From the NCBI RefSeq assembly GCF_015694345.1, contig NZ_JADQDC010000003.1:1-64000 (forward strand): a stretch of DNA of 64,000 nt, in the 5' to 3' direction. The notes under the pieces were generated by a model. That model had not been told where the DNA came from. It searched no databases and was given only the letters and a program-made list of their open reading frames with translations. This DNA is from Novosphingobium jiangmenense. Its GTDB lineage: Bacteria; Pseudomonadota; Alphaproteobacteria; Sphingomonadales; Sphingomonadaceae. Position numbers and translations under genes: made by a program. Every line of letters starts with the position of its first letter. The stretch's first letter is position 1. Shown in pieces: positions 26,586-35,612 of the stretch.

Positions 26586-27328
26586 GGATGGAACCGGGCA
26601 ATGATCCGGTCTGCGTGACTGGACAACTCAGACGGAAATGTTGCCAACCATTCGCGCCATGAACAAGCAGCGAAGCGAACCGTTGATCCAGCTACGCCTT
26701 GGGCAAAGCTGGCAATCTCGGACCGATGATCGGAAAAGGCTTCGGCTGGAATGACGCGACCTTCAGTTGGCTCGGCGTAAAGGTAAAGCAGCACCGGCTG
26801 CTTCCCTCGCCGACGTGCTTCGGTAACGAGACCATAGCCATGCTTGACCAGTTGCGCTGCATCAAGGTGACGAAACGCGGAAGGCTCCGCTAGCAGCCGG
26901 TCGCGCATGGCGCACCAAGGCTCCATAGCCTCATCCCACTTATGGGATGAGTATTTGGGTGAAAGTTTTGCCTGCTTGGAATCGCGGAACGGCTCGAAAC
27001 GTTTGGACTCAACCCCGATTAGGTGCGTTTCGGTTTCCACGGCGGCATCAAGCCAAGGATGTCGACCGCCTGACCAAGGAAAGCGCATCTGACGCTCAAT
27101 TTCGACGGACAGAGCTGGCCAATCGAGGTCGGAAAGGCCTGGTAACGCAGGCAAGCCGGTGGGATCTTCCAGAAAGTAGCCGAACCCGTTGACCGCTAGT
27201 GCCGAACTGCTTTGTCGGTTACCGAATTTGCCCGAAGCCAGTTCCTGCCCCGCCGCCGAGCCAAGCGCGGCCGCAACGCGCTCGACAGGCACGCCGGGAA
27301 GCAGATGGCTGGCCAGCTCATCGATCAC
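26582..27328 (-). CDS. PD-(D/E)XK-like protein between mcrB and mcrC
   Basis: This 248-residue protein contains GGRHPWLDAAVETE followed by LIGVESKRFEPFRD, giving Asp94 and Glu107-x-Lys109, the pattern of a PD-(D/E)XK nuclease core. The rest (MRDRLLAEPSAFRHLDAAQLVKHG, then PVLLYLYAEP) fits an alpha/beta nuclease domain. It overlaps mcrB upstream and mcrC downstream by four bases each, so all three are made together. Classical McrBC has no such third gene. It may be a second nuclease or a structural partner; the family assignment rests only on motif reading. Confidence 0.6.
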   Translation of the reverse strand: MIDELASHLLPGVPVERVAAALGSAAGQELASGKFGNRQSSSALAVNGFGYFLEDPTGLPALPGLSDLDWPALSVEIERQMRFPWSGGRHPWLDAAVETETHLIGVESKRFEPFRDSKQAKLSPKYSSHKWDEAMEPWCAMRDRLLAEPSAFRHLDAAQLVKHGYGLVTEARRRGKQPVLLYLYAEPTEGRVIPAEAFSDHRSEIASFAQGVAGSTVRFAACSWREWLATFPSELSSHADRIIARFHP

Positions 27329-29952
27329 TCGCCAGGATCCTCTGCTAATTTCATCACTTTACCGGTCAATCGGTCGAAAGCGTCGGCCCTGAATGGTGTG
27401 AGTACCGACCAGCTCGACAGACGGTCGCCTTCGATGCCCGGTGGCGGATCAAGCATGTCTTCCCGGATGAACCCGTCACCCAGCACCGCATGAATACGGC
27501 TCCAGTCCTCGAAGAAGTATTCCTGCAACAAGGGAATGACCTTGTCGCGCATGGCGGCGTGAACTTGCTCGGCTGTCTCGCAGTTAATGAAAAATGCGTG
27601 TCCGATGCGGTGCTCGCGATCGATGAGATACTCAATCCGCTGGTTGATGGTGGTCAGAACCCGGACAAGGTCGATTCCTGTGCGTTTGCTGGCGTCCAAA
27701 AGTAGGTCGGGCTCCGGGGCCATTTCCCGAAAATTGAACCGCCGACGAAGCGCCGTGTCGAGCAAAGCGATGGAGCGGTCCGCCGTGTTCATCGTCCCGA
27801 TGATGTGGAGGTTTGCGGGGACACCAAAGTCACGTTTCTTTGAATATGGAAGCGTTAACTTCAGTTCATTCGGCATTCCGAGCCGCTTGTCTGGTTCGAT
27901 AAGGGTAATGAGCTCCCCGAACACCTTTGAAATATTTGCACGATTAATCTCATCAATGATCAGTACGAACTGGTCTGGAACCCCGTCCGTCGCGGTCTCT
28001 TCTCCGTCATCGTTCTCGACGTCGCCAGCAATCAACCGGCCAAGAGCAGCCAAGTTTACGCGCTTTGTCGGCAGGGAATAGAGCGTGCGCATCGTGAAGT
28101 TGCCGTCGACAATTGTGTCGAGTGGCAAAGGCTCATCCAATGTGAGGAGCCAGCGCACATCACGTCGATGCGCATAATAACCGTCAGCCGAAGGTTCAAA
28201 CCGATACTCGCCAGTCACCTCGGCAATCGCTCGAAAGGCGGTATTGCCGTACGGAACTATGACAATGTCACCAATCTGCATTTCACAGCGAAACGGCCAG
28301 GTCTGCGTCCAATTGCTGGGCGTTGTGTCGTCTGGGTTTTGAGCGAGCCACTCAGCCTTGATCGCGTCAAATGTGGAAAAGCGCTCATCGCTCCAATCGA
28401 TTGAACCGCCCCAGCCGAGGGTTACGTAGTTGTTTGCCAGGGCGGATTCATAAACGTCATCCTCAGTGCCAATGGCACCTTGTCCCATCTTCCAGAAGCG
28501 GCGACCGGAAAAATCGTAAGCTGATGCATCGGCGGAAGGTGCTGTGCGGTGGCGCGCTTGGTCGGCCAAAGCACAGATTTCTCGAAAAATGCCAGCTCGT
28601 GCTTCAAGCCGGAAACCGGCTGAACCGCCTTCATTCTCAGCGGTCTCTGGCCTCAGCCCTTCGACAAACGTTTCATAGTCGTAGTTCTGGTGGAAGGTGA
28701 CGAAGGCAATCCGCTTCTCGGCTTCAAGCTCGCGGTAGCGCTTCATAAGCGCCTTCCGACCGCCCTCGGTGGCAGGAAAATCGGCTTCCGGATCACAGAG
28801 CTTCACGGCTTCGAGTGCGGTGCGATAAGTCTTACCCGTGCCCGGTGGCCCGTAGAGGATCAGGTTCTGGGGGCTCGGCTTTACTTCGGCCACTGAGATG
28901 GCTCCTTCCGATAAATCGAATGTCAGTTTCCGTGTGGTGCTTTGCTTTGGTCCCTGGGCAACTGGCGCAGGAACTTTGGCTAGCTCTAGAAACTTCCGGC
29001 CCTCAAGTGCCTGACATATGTTCGGCCAGGCCATGTGAAGGCCCATTTCATTGTTTAGCGGCCCCACAATGACCGTTACGCTGGAATCGCCGCGCCTTCG
29101 GGCTGGTTCGATGTAATGTGCCAACACATACCGTCGGATGCGATCGGCCTGCGATTCGACGTCATCGGAAGCTGCCTCATCGGGCCAGAAGCCAGGACGG
29201 GTTGGCTGCGGCGGGAGCCAACTGCGGATCGTTTCTTCCGCGTCTTCGATGACACTTACAAACTCATCGGCTGCCGTTTCATCGAGCTGATATGTGCCCG
29301 TCAGGTTCAGCCGGTCGTGCTGATGGCTGAATTCCAGAAAGCCGCCGTTTTTGCGCAACTGCACGCTGCCAAGAGTACCCGGCGCCTTGTCTTCACCGGG
29401 AGACCGTCGGCCAAACCGTATCTGCGGGATGTTGGTATGGTACCAATCTAGTCCGGCATCATGGACCGCACGCGCCATGTTGCAAAATGCCGTCCGCTGT
29501 TCATCGGACCAGTTTTTGCGCGCCTCCCTGAAGCGGGAATCTCCATCAAATCGCGCGAGAAGCTCCTCGTCGGGACCCTCATCGCTGTCGACGGGATCTT
29601 CACTTGCCCCGTAGTTCGGATCACGGCCGTCCAGGAAGTAACCGTACTGCGTTATGGCGGCGTGTAGATTGCCCAATTGGCCTTGAGGATCCTTGGCTTG
29701 CGGCACTACCGATCGAGCTGCGTCCAGGTCGGCCACGGGATTCTTCTTCAGGTCCGCAAGACGGGCCAAGAGATCTTCCCAGCGACCAGCTTCAAAGACC
29801 TCTTCCAGCGTTGTCTCTGCAAAACCCAGCCCCTGCAAGCCACGTTCAACCCGTTGGCACCGACGGCAGCGACTGGTTTTGGCTTTGTTCGCTAGGGGCT
29901 CGCCCATCCACAACCGCTTGCCCAGCCATTCGCGGAATTCATCCTTGCGCAT
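27325..29952 (-). CDS. mcrB: McrB-like AAA+ motor with an EVE-like domain inserted in the AAA module
   Basis: This 875-residue protein has Walker A GPPGTGKT (368-375), Walker B FVLIIDEINRANISKVFGE (662-680) and the McrB signature MNTADRSIALLDTALRRRF (721-739). Between Walker A and B lies an extra segment of about 160 residues (480-640: FWKMGQGAIG, YVTLGWGGSIDWS, MQIGDIVIVPYGN) resembling an EVE/PUA-type modified-base reader. The N-terminal 340 residues are not a recognised DsaD or DUF3578 domain to my eye. It would use GTP to translocate DNA and activate McrC. AAGGGGG precedes ATG 29952, 23 bp after the upstream gene. Confidence 0.85.
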   Translation of the reverse strand: MRKDEFREWLGKRLWMGEPLANKAKTSRCRRCQRVERGLQGLGFAETTLEEVFEAGRWEDLLARLADLKKNPVADLDAARSVVPQAKDPQGQLGNLHAAITQYGYFLDGRDPNYGASEDPVDSDEGPDEELLARFDGDSRFREARKNWSDEQRTAFCNMARAVHDAGLDWYHTNIPQIRFGRRSPGEDKAPGTLGSVQLRKNGGFLEFSHQHDRLNLTGTYQLDETAADEFVSVIEDAEETIRSWLPPQPTRPGFWPDEAASDDVESQADRIRRYVLAHYIEPARRRGDSSVTVIVGPLNNEMGLHMAWPNICQALEGRKFLELAKVPAPVAQGPKQSTTRKLTFDLSEGAISVAEVKPSPQNLILYGPPGTGKTYRTALEAVKLCDPEADFPATEGGRKALMKRYRELEAEKRIAFVTFHQNYDYETFVEGLRPETAENEGGSAGFRLEARAGIFREICALADQARHRTAPSADASAYDFSGRRFWKMGQGAIGTEDDVYESALANNYVTLGWGGSIDWSDERFSTFDAIKAEWLAQNPDDTTPSNWTQTWPFRCEMQIGDIVIVPYGNTAFRAIAEVTGEYRFEPSADGYYAHRRDVRWLLTLDEPLPLDTIVDGNFTMRTLYSLPTKRVNLAALGRLIAGDVENDDGEETATDGVPDQFVLIIDEINRANISKVFGELITLIEPDKRLGMPNELKLTLPYSKKRDFGVPANLHIIGTMNTADRSIALLDTALRRRFNFREMAPEPDLLLDASKRTGIDLVRVLTTINQRIEYLIDREHRIGHAFFINCETAEQVHAAMRDKVIPLLQEYFFEDWSRIHAVLGDGFIREDMLDPPPGIEGDRLSSWSVLTPFRADAFDRLTGKVMKLAEDPGE

Positions 29953-29975
29953 TCGATGCCCCCTTGATCATGCCC

Positions 29976-31451
29976 TCAGCTACCAGCGCCATCGGTCAGG
30001 CCGTAGAAGATCGCGATTTGCCGCTTCACCTCCTCGCGTAGAGCATTGGAATCCTTCACCCTCAATTGCTTGTCACCCGCCAGGTTGAAGCCAATGTCCG
30101 TGTCGGGAGAACCTATCGCTTCGTTGTGAACCAGCAGAAAGTTCTCGTCCGGCAAACCGCGCCCCCGATTAAGGCCCATTAGGTAACCGATTTCGTGGTG
30201 AACATTCTTGTTGCCGCCGGAAAGATCGGCAATCATCAGGCCGGAGTTCTCGATCAAATCAAGAATCTCTTGATTGATCTTATAGGAATATCCAGTGTCG
30301 AATCTATCGACACGGATTTCGCGTAATTTGATGTCGAGCTGATGCTCCTTGTTCAGATCATCGATGGCCGCTTTGATGGCATCAAAATTCTGCTTCGTCT
30401 TTTCCGCAAACCACATCGAGATGAAAATCTGACGCTTACGTGATTCAGCGATCTTTTCAAAAATCTTGATCAGGTCGGCCGCGTTGATCGATCCGAGTTC
30501 ATATTGGTGCGTGCGTAAGACCCAGTTGGTGAATTGGGTAATCTGGCCATCGCTTGCGCCCGGTTTCAATTGCCAAAACAGAAACGCGGCAAACAGGCCC
30601 TGCGCGCTGGAACGCTGGAGGCGTTCATCAGCATAGATATCGTTGACTGCCCGAATGGCGTCGAACAATGCATCGGTGTTGGGAAGGTCGCCAAGCTCTA
30701 GCCGAGCAAACTGGCCCTGCGCATCCTGCAAAGACTGGATGAGGGTTGAGCGTGGCCCGGTCGCGTTGAACACTGCCCGCAGGTGCGGCAGATAGTCAAA
30801 GTTGAGCCGCGCCCCCAATTGGCGGCATTGTAGGTATTCTGTGCCGAACTGTCCGGCCAGATCATCGTCCGGGAATCCATCGGCATCATCGATAATGCCA
30901 CGCAGTGATTCTTCCGAAGTTAGCGGGCGTGCTTTGGAGTTTATGTTGTGGAACAGCGCCTTTTCGTTCGCGGGCGCGTCGGCCTTATCGAACAGGATCA
31001 GGCAGAAAGGCGCGAGATAGCGATCATATTCAGGATCGTTCAAAGCCTCCAGCGCATTCAGGCGATGGTTGCCGTCGATCCGTTTGAACAGCTTAGCATC
31101 ATCGGGAACGATTACCGTGCAGTGCGTTTTGGCCTGTTTCACATTCAGATCATTAACGTTTGACTTGAAGCTGCCGCCTTGGCGAACGATTTGAAGCGGG
31201 TCACCATCGGGGGCGCCAGGTTTCCCGTATTCTGTCTCCAGCGTCGCTGAGAGGATGATTTCTGGGAAAAATAGATATTTGCCAGCTGTGAAAAAGCTCT
31301 TGATCTCTTCCACATGCTCTGGCCGCAGCTCGCGCTGGTAAGCGGGGTCGGGAAAGGAGCAGAGGGCAATGTCGCGCAGGCTGGCATAGCCGCGGATGCA
31401 GGGGAAGCCGCCTAGCGACATCTCATAGGCGCCGCGAAATGTGACACTCAT
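29976..31451 (-). CDS. DGQHR/ParB-like protein fused to a TIR/deoxyribosyltransferase-like domain
   Basis: This 491-residue protein appears to have two parts. Residues 1-330 resemble DGQHR/DndB or ParB-like proteins: YQRELRPEHVEEIKSFF (38-54), then KRIDGNHRLNAL (123-134) and HNINSKARPLT. Residues 340-475 resemble the TIR/nucleoside-deoxyribosyltransferase superfamily: QIFISMWF, NFDAIKAAIDDLN, and IADLSGGNKNVHHEIGYLMG (407-426) with a candidate catalytic Glu420. DGQHR proteins accompany DNA sulfur modification and restriction loci, and TIR-like domains often destroy NAD or nucleotides in defence. The start overlaps the hsdS stop by four bases. The joint function is an inference. Confidence 0.65.
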   Translation of the reverse strand: MSVTFRGAYEMSLGGFPCIRGYASLRDIALCSFPDPAYQRELRPEHVEEIKSFFTAGKYLFFPEIILSATLETEYGKPGAPDGDPLQIVRQGGSFKSNVNDLNVKQAKTHCTVIVPDDAKLFKRIDGNHRLNALEALNDPEYDRYLAPFCLILFDKADAPANEKALFHNINSKARPLTSEESLRGIIDDADGFPDDDLAGQFGTEYLQCRQLGARLNFDYLPHLRAVFNATGPRSTLIQSLQDAQGQFARLELGDLPNTDALFDAIRAVNDIYADERLQRSSAQGLFAAFLFWQLKPGASDGQITQFTNWVLRTHQYELGSINAADLIKIFEKIAESRKRQIFISMWFAEKTKQNFDAIKAAIDDLNKEHQLDIKLREIRVDRFDTGYSYKINQEILDLIENSGLMIADLSGGNKNVHHEIGYLMGLNRGRGLPDENFLLVHNEAIGSPDTDIGFNLAGDKQLRVKDSNALREEVKRQIAIFYGLTDGAGS

Positions 31452-32830
31452 GCAGCGTCTCCTAACAAGACCGCCTCAATCTTTCGCTTGGCGACTTCCA
31501 ATTCGGCGGCGGCGGCGTTCTGAAGCTCAATCGCCTGCTCACGTCTGGCACGAATTTCCTGCACAAGCCGTTCCTGCGTTTCTACCGGCGGAACCGGCAC
31601 GATCAGTTTTTTTAGAAAGTCTTCATCCACACGTCGATGACCAGACGAGCCGGTGAAGAAACGTTTGGCTTCTCTGCGGAGTCGGCCCATGCGCAGCAGC
31701 GCGTGGACATATTCAGGCATTACAGCAGAGTTCCGCGGCCGAATTACATGGAACTCGGTCGATCCGAAACCGACCCCGTTGGTCAGGCCCCGGACGACAG
31801 CGGACTTCCCGTTCTCCATGCACGGCGTGATCTTTGCCCAAAGCACATCGTTATCGCGGAAGGTTGTGTATCCTACGCATTCTTCGACCCGCCGTTCGCC
31901 AAGGTATTCAACAATCCCGAGCCGATCGGATATAGCGTCCATGGGGACAAAGCCCGCCATATCATTGTCGTGCAGCCCGCCGAATGATGTGAGCGGGTTG
32001 ACATTGCAAACCCGGCTCAGAGGCACTGAGTCCAGTTTTTCAGAAGTCAAAGAGAACTTCGATTTATGAACTGGCGGGTCAAACCGCCATCCGCCGAGTT
32101 CATGGGCGCGGACGTGGAAGGTGCGGTCGGCCAGCGTGTTTTCGGTTTCCGGCGGCAATGTGATGCCGAGTTCGGAAAGGAGATAATCGTCAATCGATGC
32201 CAGCAGCGCAGCGGCCTCTCCAAGGCGCTGGTTTCGCCTCTCTCGCGCTGATCGAACAACAGGCAAAATACGCTCATCAAAAATGATCGGGATGGAGCGC
32301 AACGCCGGATAGTCAAGCGCGGGTCTCGTTCCACCTGTTGCACGCCGCGTCGCCAATTGTTCGGCAATATCAGTGTTCAGATAAGCTGCCAGGACCTCGC
32401 TTGTGTGGCGATCCTTGGTTTTAATCCGAACAAGGTGCTGGTTTATGTTGCCTTGAAATCCGGGAGGTGGAACTGACGACACTGCCATTCGACCAACGCC
32501 GGTGATCTTCGTCAACAGATCATCCGGCCCGACATGGCTGCGCGCCAGCATGCCATGGTGCGTCTCAAGGTTTATCAGCTTTACATCATCCAGCGAAAGC
32601 TCACCGGAAACAGAAAGATTTTGCACCCGAATGAACGGAATGCCCGTTTCTGGATCATCCGAGTAGTACTTCTCCTTTTCCTCAGCCTTGGGCGTAGCAC
32701 CGCCAGCAGATTGCCGACTATAGTCACGGAGCTTGCCAGTCGCCCGTGCAGCGACACGTTCCTCAAGCCGTGTGAACTTCGGCAGATAGTAGCGGGCGTC
32801 ATGGCGACCTGTCATTTCACCCCAACCCAC
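31448..32830 (-). CDS. hsdS: Type I-like DNA specificity subunit (HsdS)
   Basis: This 460-residue protein has two target-recognition domains with conserved helices between and after them: LGEAAALLASIDDYLLSELG in the middle and QERLVQEIRARREQAIELQ at the end. That two-TRD layout is the HsdS pattern and implies a bipartite recognition site. It starts at GTG 32830, 32 bp after the upstream methyltransferase stop. The open frame extends upstream but has no start codon. Its stop overlaps the start of the DGQHR-TIR-like gene. Confidence 0.9.
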   Translation of the reverse strand: MGWGEMTGRHDARYYLPKFTRLEERVAARATGKLRDYSRQSAGGATPKAEEKEKYYSDDPETGIPFIRVQNLSVSGELSLDDVKLINLETHHGMLARSHVGPDDLLTKITGVGRMAVSSVPPPGFQGNINQHLVRIKTKDRHTSEVLAAYLNTDIAEQLATRRATGGTRPALDYPALRSIPIIFDERILPVVRSARERRNQRLGEAAALLASIDDYLLSELGITLPPETENTLADRTFHVRAHELGGWRFDPPVHKSKFSLTSEKLDSVPLSRVCNVNPLTSFGGLHDNDMAGFVPMDAISDRLGIVEYLGERRVEECVGYTTFRDNDVLWAKITPCMENGKSAVVRGLTNGVGFGSTEFHVIRPRNSAVMPEYVHALLRMGRLRREAKRFFTGSSGHRRVDEDFLKKLIVPVPPVETQERLVQEIRARREQAIELQNAAAAELEVAKRKIEAVLLGDAA

Positions 32831-32862
32831 GACGAAGAAACGTTCTCCGTCGAGATCGGGGT

Positions 32863-35139
32863 TTAGACAAAAGGGCGCGTCGCTCCCGCCTCGATATGGG
32901 CAATGAAGCGACTTAGCTCTGTCGCCACTGCCTCAAGCTCGTTGGTCGCGGTTGGGCGTCCAGTGGCGTCGTAGCCAATGTCCTCCGCAATCGCCATGTA
33001 GATTTCATAGTCAGAAACCCTGGCCTTCACCTCGGCCAGATATTTGTCGTTCAGTGCCTCGCGCAGGTTTTCAATGCGTTCGTTGTAATCATCATTGGTG
33101 TCGGCCTTCCACTGCGCGAACGCATCGGTCTCCATATGCTTGATCTTTGCGGCCTCAGCCTCGGCCTTCAAAGCCTTGCGGATCGCTGGGGTCAGAGTGC
33201 CCTGTTCGGACAGTGCCTCGGCCTTTGCGATCATCTCCGCATCGATGCGCTGGCACTCTGCATCCCCGCGTTTTAGCACCAGCTTCTTCTCGGCAATCAG
33301 CTTTTCGAGCGCGTTCCCGCCGTCCTTCGCATCATGCAGCTTGTCCTGTGCCTGTTCCTTGATCCGCTGGATGGCAGTAGTCGTTTTGGCGTCGTGCTTC
33401 TTGAGGAAGAGCACCGAGCTTTTCACCCCCGCCCCATTGGCGGCGAAGGCGAACTGCGGCAGCGAAACCACGCTGACGATCCGCCAATGCTCCTCAATCC
33501 AGTTGCGAACATATTGCATCGACGAATTGGTCAGGATGCTGTCCGGGATGACCATCGCCATGTAGCCGCCGGGCTTTAGAAAGCGGTGGCACTGCTCGAT
33601 AAACAGCACTTCGGTGGTCTGCTGATCGCGGTTCTTTTCGGTGAAGGTCAAGCGGATGACCTCACCGTTGCCCGCGTCTTTCTGCACGACACGGACATTG
33701 TTCATCTTGGCGTCGACCCAGTCGATGTCCTTCCTGCCAAGATCGTAGTTCTGAAGGTAGCCCTTCTCCGCCAGCTTAACTTTGGAGCCAAACGGCGGAT
33801 TGGTGATGATGAAATCAAAGGACTCAGGGATGAACCCCTGGTTGCCGGTCGCGAGGCGCATGGCATCGATCGATTCCAGCCCGTCATGTGAAATGACATT
33901 GGTATGACCATCGTCATGGATGATCATGTTCATTTTGGCAGTGCGGGCGATCCCTTCCGAAATCTCGATCCCGTACAGATTGTTCTCGGCGAAATCGTGC
34001 CAGTGCTTCCAGTGCTGGCGGTCCCCCTTAGTGAAATAGCCATCTTCAGCCATCGCGTCCGCCTGTCGGCGCACCTTGTCGAGAGCATGCAGCAGGAATC
34101 CGCCACTGCCGCATGACGTGTCGATCACTGCGCTTTCATTTGTGATTGGCAGCGCATCGACGATGAATTTCACGATGTTGCGTGGCGTGAAATACTGACC
34201 GAACTCACCGCGGAAAAAGCCGGTCATGAACGTTTCGAACGCGCGGCCCTTACTGTCGAGGTCGGTTTCGCTGAGGTTCGTGTCGGCCAGATAGCCAACC
34301 ACTGTTTGCAGCTCGGCATTAGACAGGCGGATGTCGTCCTGGAACACCTCCTTGTCCTTGGCGCGCCCCTGTTCGTAAATTGCCTGAATGCGCCTTTTCA
34401 GGTCATCGCCCTTGTCGCGGTCGCTTTTGAAAACCTGAAAGTCATAGGGCTCGCCCGGCTTACGCGGCGCACGCTCATCCCATATCTTGCAGAAGATCAG
34501 CTTGTCGAGCTCATCAAACGCTTCTGCCGGGTTCCGCTTGCCGCCCGCCCAAAGGGCATCGTGCGCCTGTTTGAACTTTCGGGTCAGTTCGGTTTCCTGG
34601 ACGACTTTCAGCTCGAAGCCGTTGACGCCGCCCTTTGTGAAGCGGGCTGCCGCGACATCCGCCTTGCCGAAGCGGGGGATGTCCGGCTCTCGGTTCTCGG
34701 CCCGCTCCATGCCGCCGAACCCGGCAACCTTGAAATAGTCATTGCGGATGCCAGACGTCATCCACATGAATTCTGCCTTCAAGGAATTGGCATAGCCGAA
34801 GCCCTGTTCAACAGCCTGATCCAGTTCGCCCTTGCTGGCTTCTTCTCGCTTGCACTCTACGACGATGTAAGGGGTCTTCCGCGCCTTGTCCTTGAAGACA
34901 ACAATGTCGGCGGTCAGGCTCGGAACGCGATGTGGAACCGGAAATTCAATATCAAGCTGGTCAGCTGGGTATCCATAGTCAAGGATCAAAGCGACATAAG
35001 CACCGGCACGGACGATCTCCTCAGGATCGCTCAGGCGGTACTTCTTATTTTGGGCGCGGTAGGAAACGCTCTTCTGGTCGGCATCAATTGCAATCAGCTT
35101 TGCGTCTAGACCCCTCTGAACGATTTCAGATACTTCCAT
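32863..35139 (-). CDS. Nuclease-methyltransferase fusion (BcgI-like RM subunit)
   Basis: This 758-residue protein begins with an HsdR-N-like PD-(D/E)XK domain: Asp78 (SLTADIVVF), Glu95-x-Lys97 (VVECKREE) and the following GELDQAVEQGFGYA helix. An HsdM-type adenine methyltransferase follows, with the SAM motif TSCGSGGFLL (341-350) and catalytic NPPF (447-450). A coiled, charged C terminus ends the protein. There is no helicase domain, and no hsdR gene nearby. With the adjacent HsdS it forms an RM+S pair like BcgI (type IIB). Whether the nuclease half is active, or only a structural relic, cannot be decided from sequence. Confidence 0.85.
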   Translation of the reverse strand: MEVSEIVQRGLDAKLIAIDADQKSVSYRAQNKKYRLSDPEEIVRAGAYVALILDYGYPADQLDIEFPVPHRVPSLTADIVVFKDKARKTPYIVVECKREEASKGELDQAVEQGFGYANSLKAEFMWMTSGIRNDYFKVAGFGGMERAENREPDIPRFGKADVAAARFTKGGVNGFELKVVQETELTRKFKQAHDALWAGGKRNPAEAFDELDKLIFCKIWDERAPRKPGEPYDFQVFKSDRDKGDDLKRRIQAIYEQGRAKDKEVFQDDIRLSNAELQTVVGYLADTNLSETDLDSKGRAFETFMTGFFRGEFGQYFTPRNIVKFIVDALPITNESAVIDTSCGSGGFLLHALDKVRRQADAMAEDGYFTKGDRQHWKHWHDFAENNLYGIEISEGIARTAKMNMIIHDDGHTNVISHDGLESIDAMRLATGNQGFIPESFDFIITNPPFGSKVKLAEKGYLQNYDLGRKDIDWVDAKMNNVRVVQKDAGNGEVIRLTFTEKNRDQQTTEVLFIEQCHRFLKPGGYMAMVIPDSILTNSSMQYVRNWIEEHWRIVSVVSLPQFAFAANGAGVKSSVLFLKKHDAKTTTAIQRIKEQAQDKLHDAKDGGNALEKLIAEKKLVLKRGDAECQRIDAEMIAKAEALSEQGTLTPAIRKALKAEAEAAKIKHMETDAFAQWKADTNDDYNERIENLREALNDKYLAEVKARVSDYEIYMAIAEDIGYDATGRPTATNELEAVATELSRFIAHIEAGATRPFV

Positions 35140-35339
35140 TCCAATTTCCCCACGCGCGATTTTGACATCCCTCTTAGCGATCTGGTTGGTCTGAGGCCAT
35201 GGCGAAGTTCCAAGAGGGGGCGGTCACCCACACATGAAAAGATAGCAATCCCGTTGACGCTTGAGCGCCGCCATCGCGCACCGGACCCCGTTGTAACCTA
35301 ATTGAGATGCTACGCTCGCCACAACAAATCCAATTGATT

Positions 35340-35612
35340 TCACTTGGAATTCGGAGACTGTGCGTTGGCCAGCAGGCCTTTGAGCGCATCTAACGTTATC
35401 AGCGTGCATCTGCCAATCTTGACCGTTTCCAGCTCCCCTGACGCAATCAACTGGTAGAGCTTTGACCGACCTATTCCAGTCATCCGCACGGCGTCGGGAA
35501 TCCGGACGGCGAGCGGTTCGGCGCCGTTGGTTCGGGCCCTCCTCGTGCGACGATCGAATGGGAGGTCGAGTTGTTCGTCCTTTGCAGACGCCTTGGCTTC
35601 CCGGCGCCTCAT
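35340..35612 (-). CDS. Excisionase/AlpA-like helix-turn-helix protein
   Basis: This 90-residue protein has a MerR-like HTH_17 domain: AVRIPDAVRMTGIGRSKLYQLIASGELETVKIGRCTLI (35-72). Such proteins act as excisionases or as activators of integrase genes in P4-type islands. The start overlaps the stop of the next upstream gene (ATGA). It is separated from the defence operon by 200 bp that presumably hold its promoter. Confidence 0.8.
   Translation of the reverse strand: MRRREAKASAKDEQLDLPFDRRTRRARTNGAEPLAVRIPDAVRMTGIGRSKLYQLIASGELETVKIGRCTLITLDALKGLLANAQSPNSK

Noticed and set aside
25275..35139. Interpretation as a plain type I restriction system plus McrBC side by side
   Set aside because: No hsdR gene is present, and the ATGA overlaps tie the two parts into one transcript, so two independent neighbours is the weaker reading.
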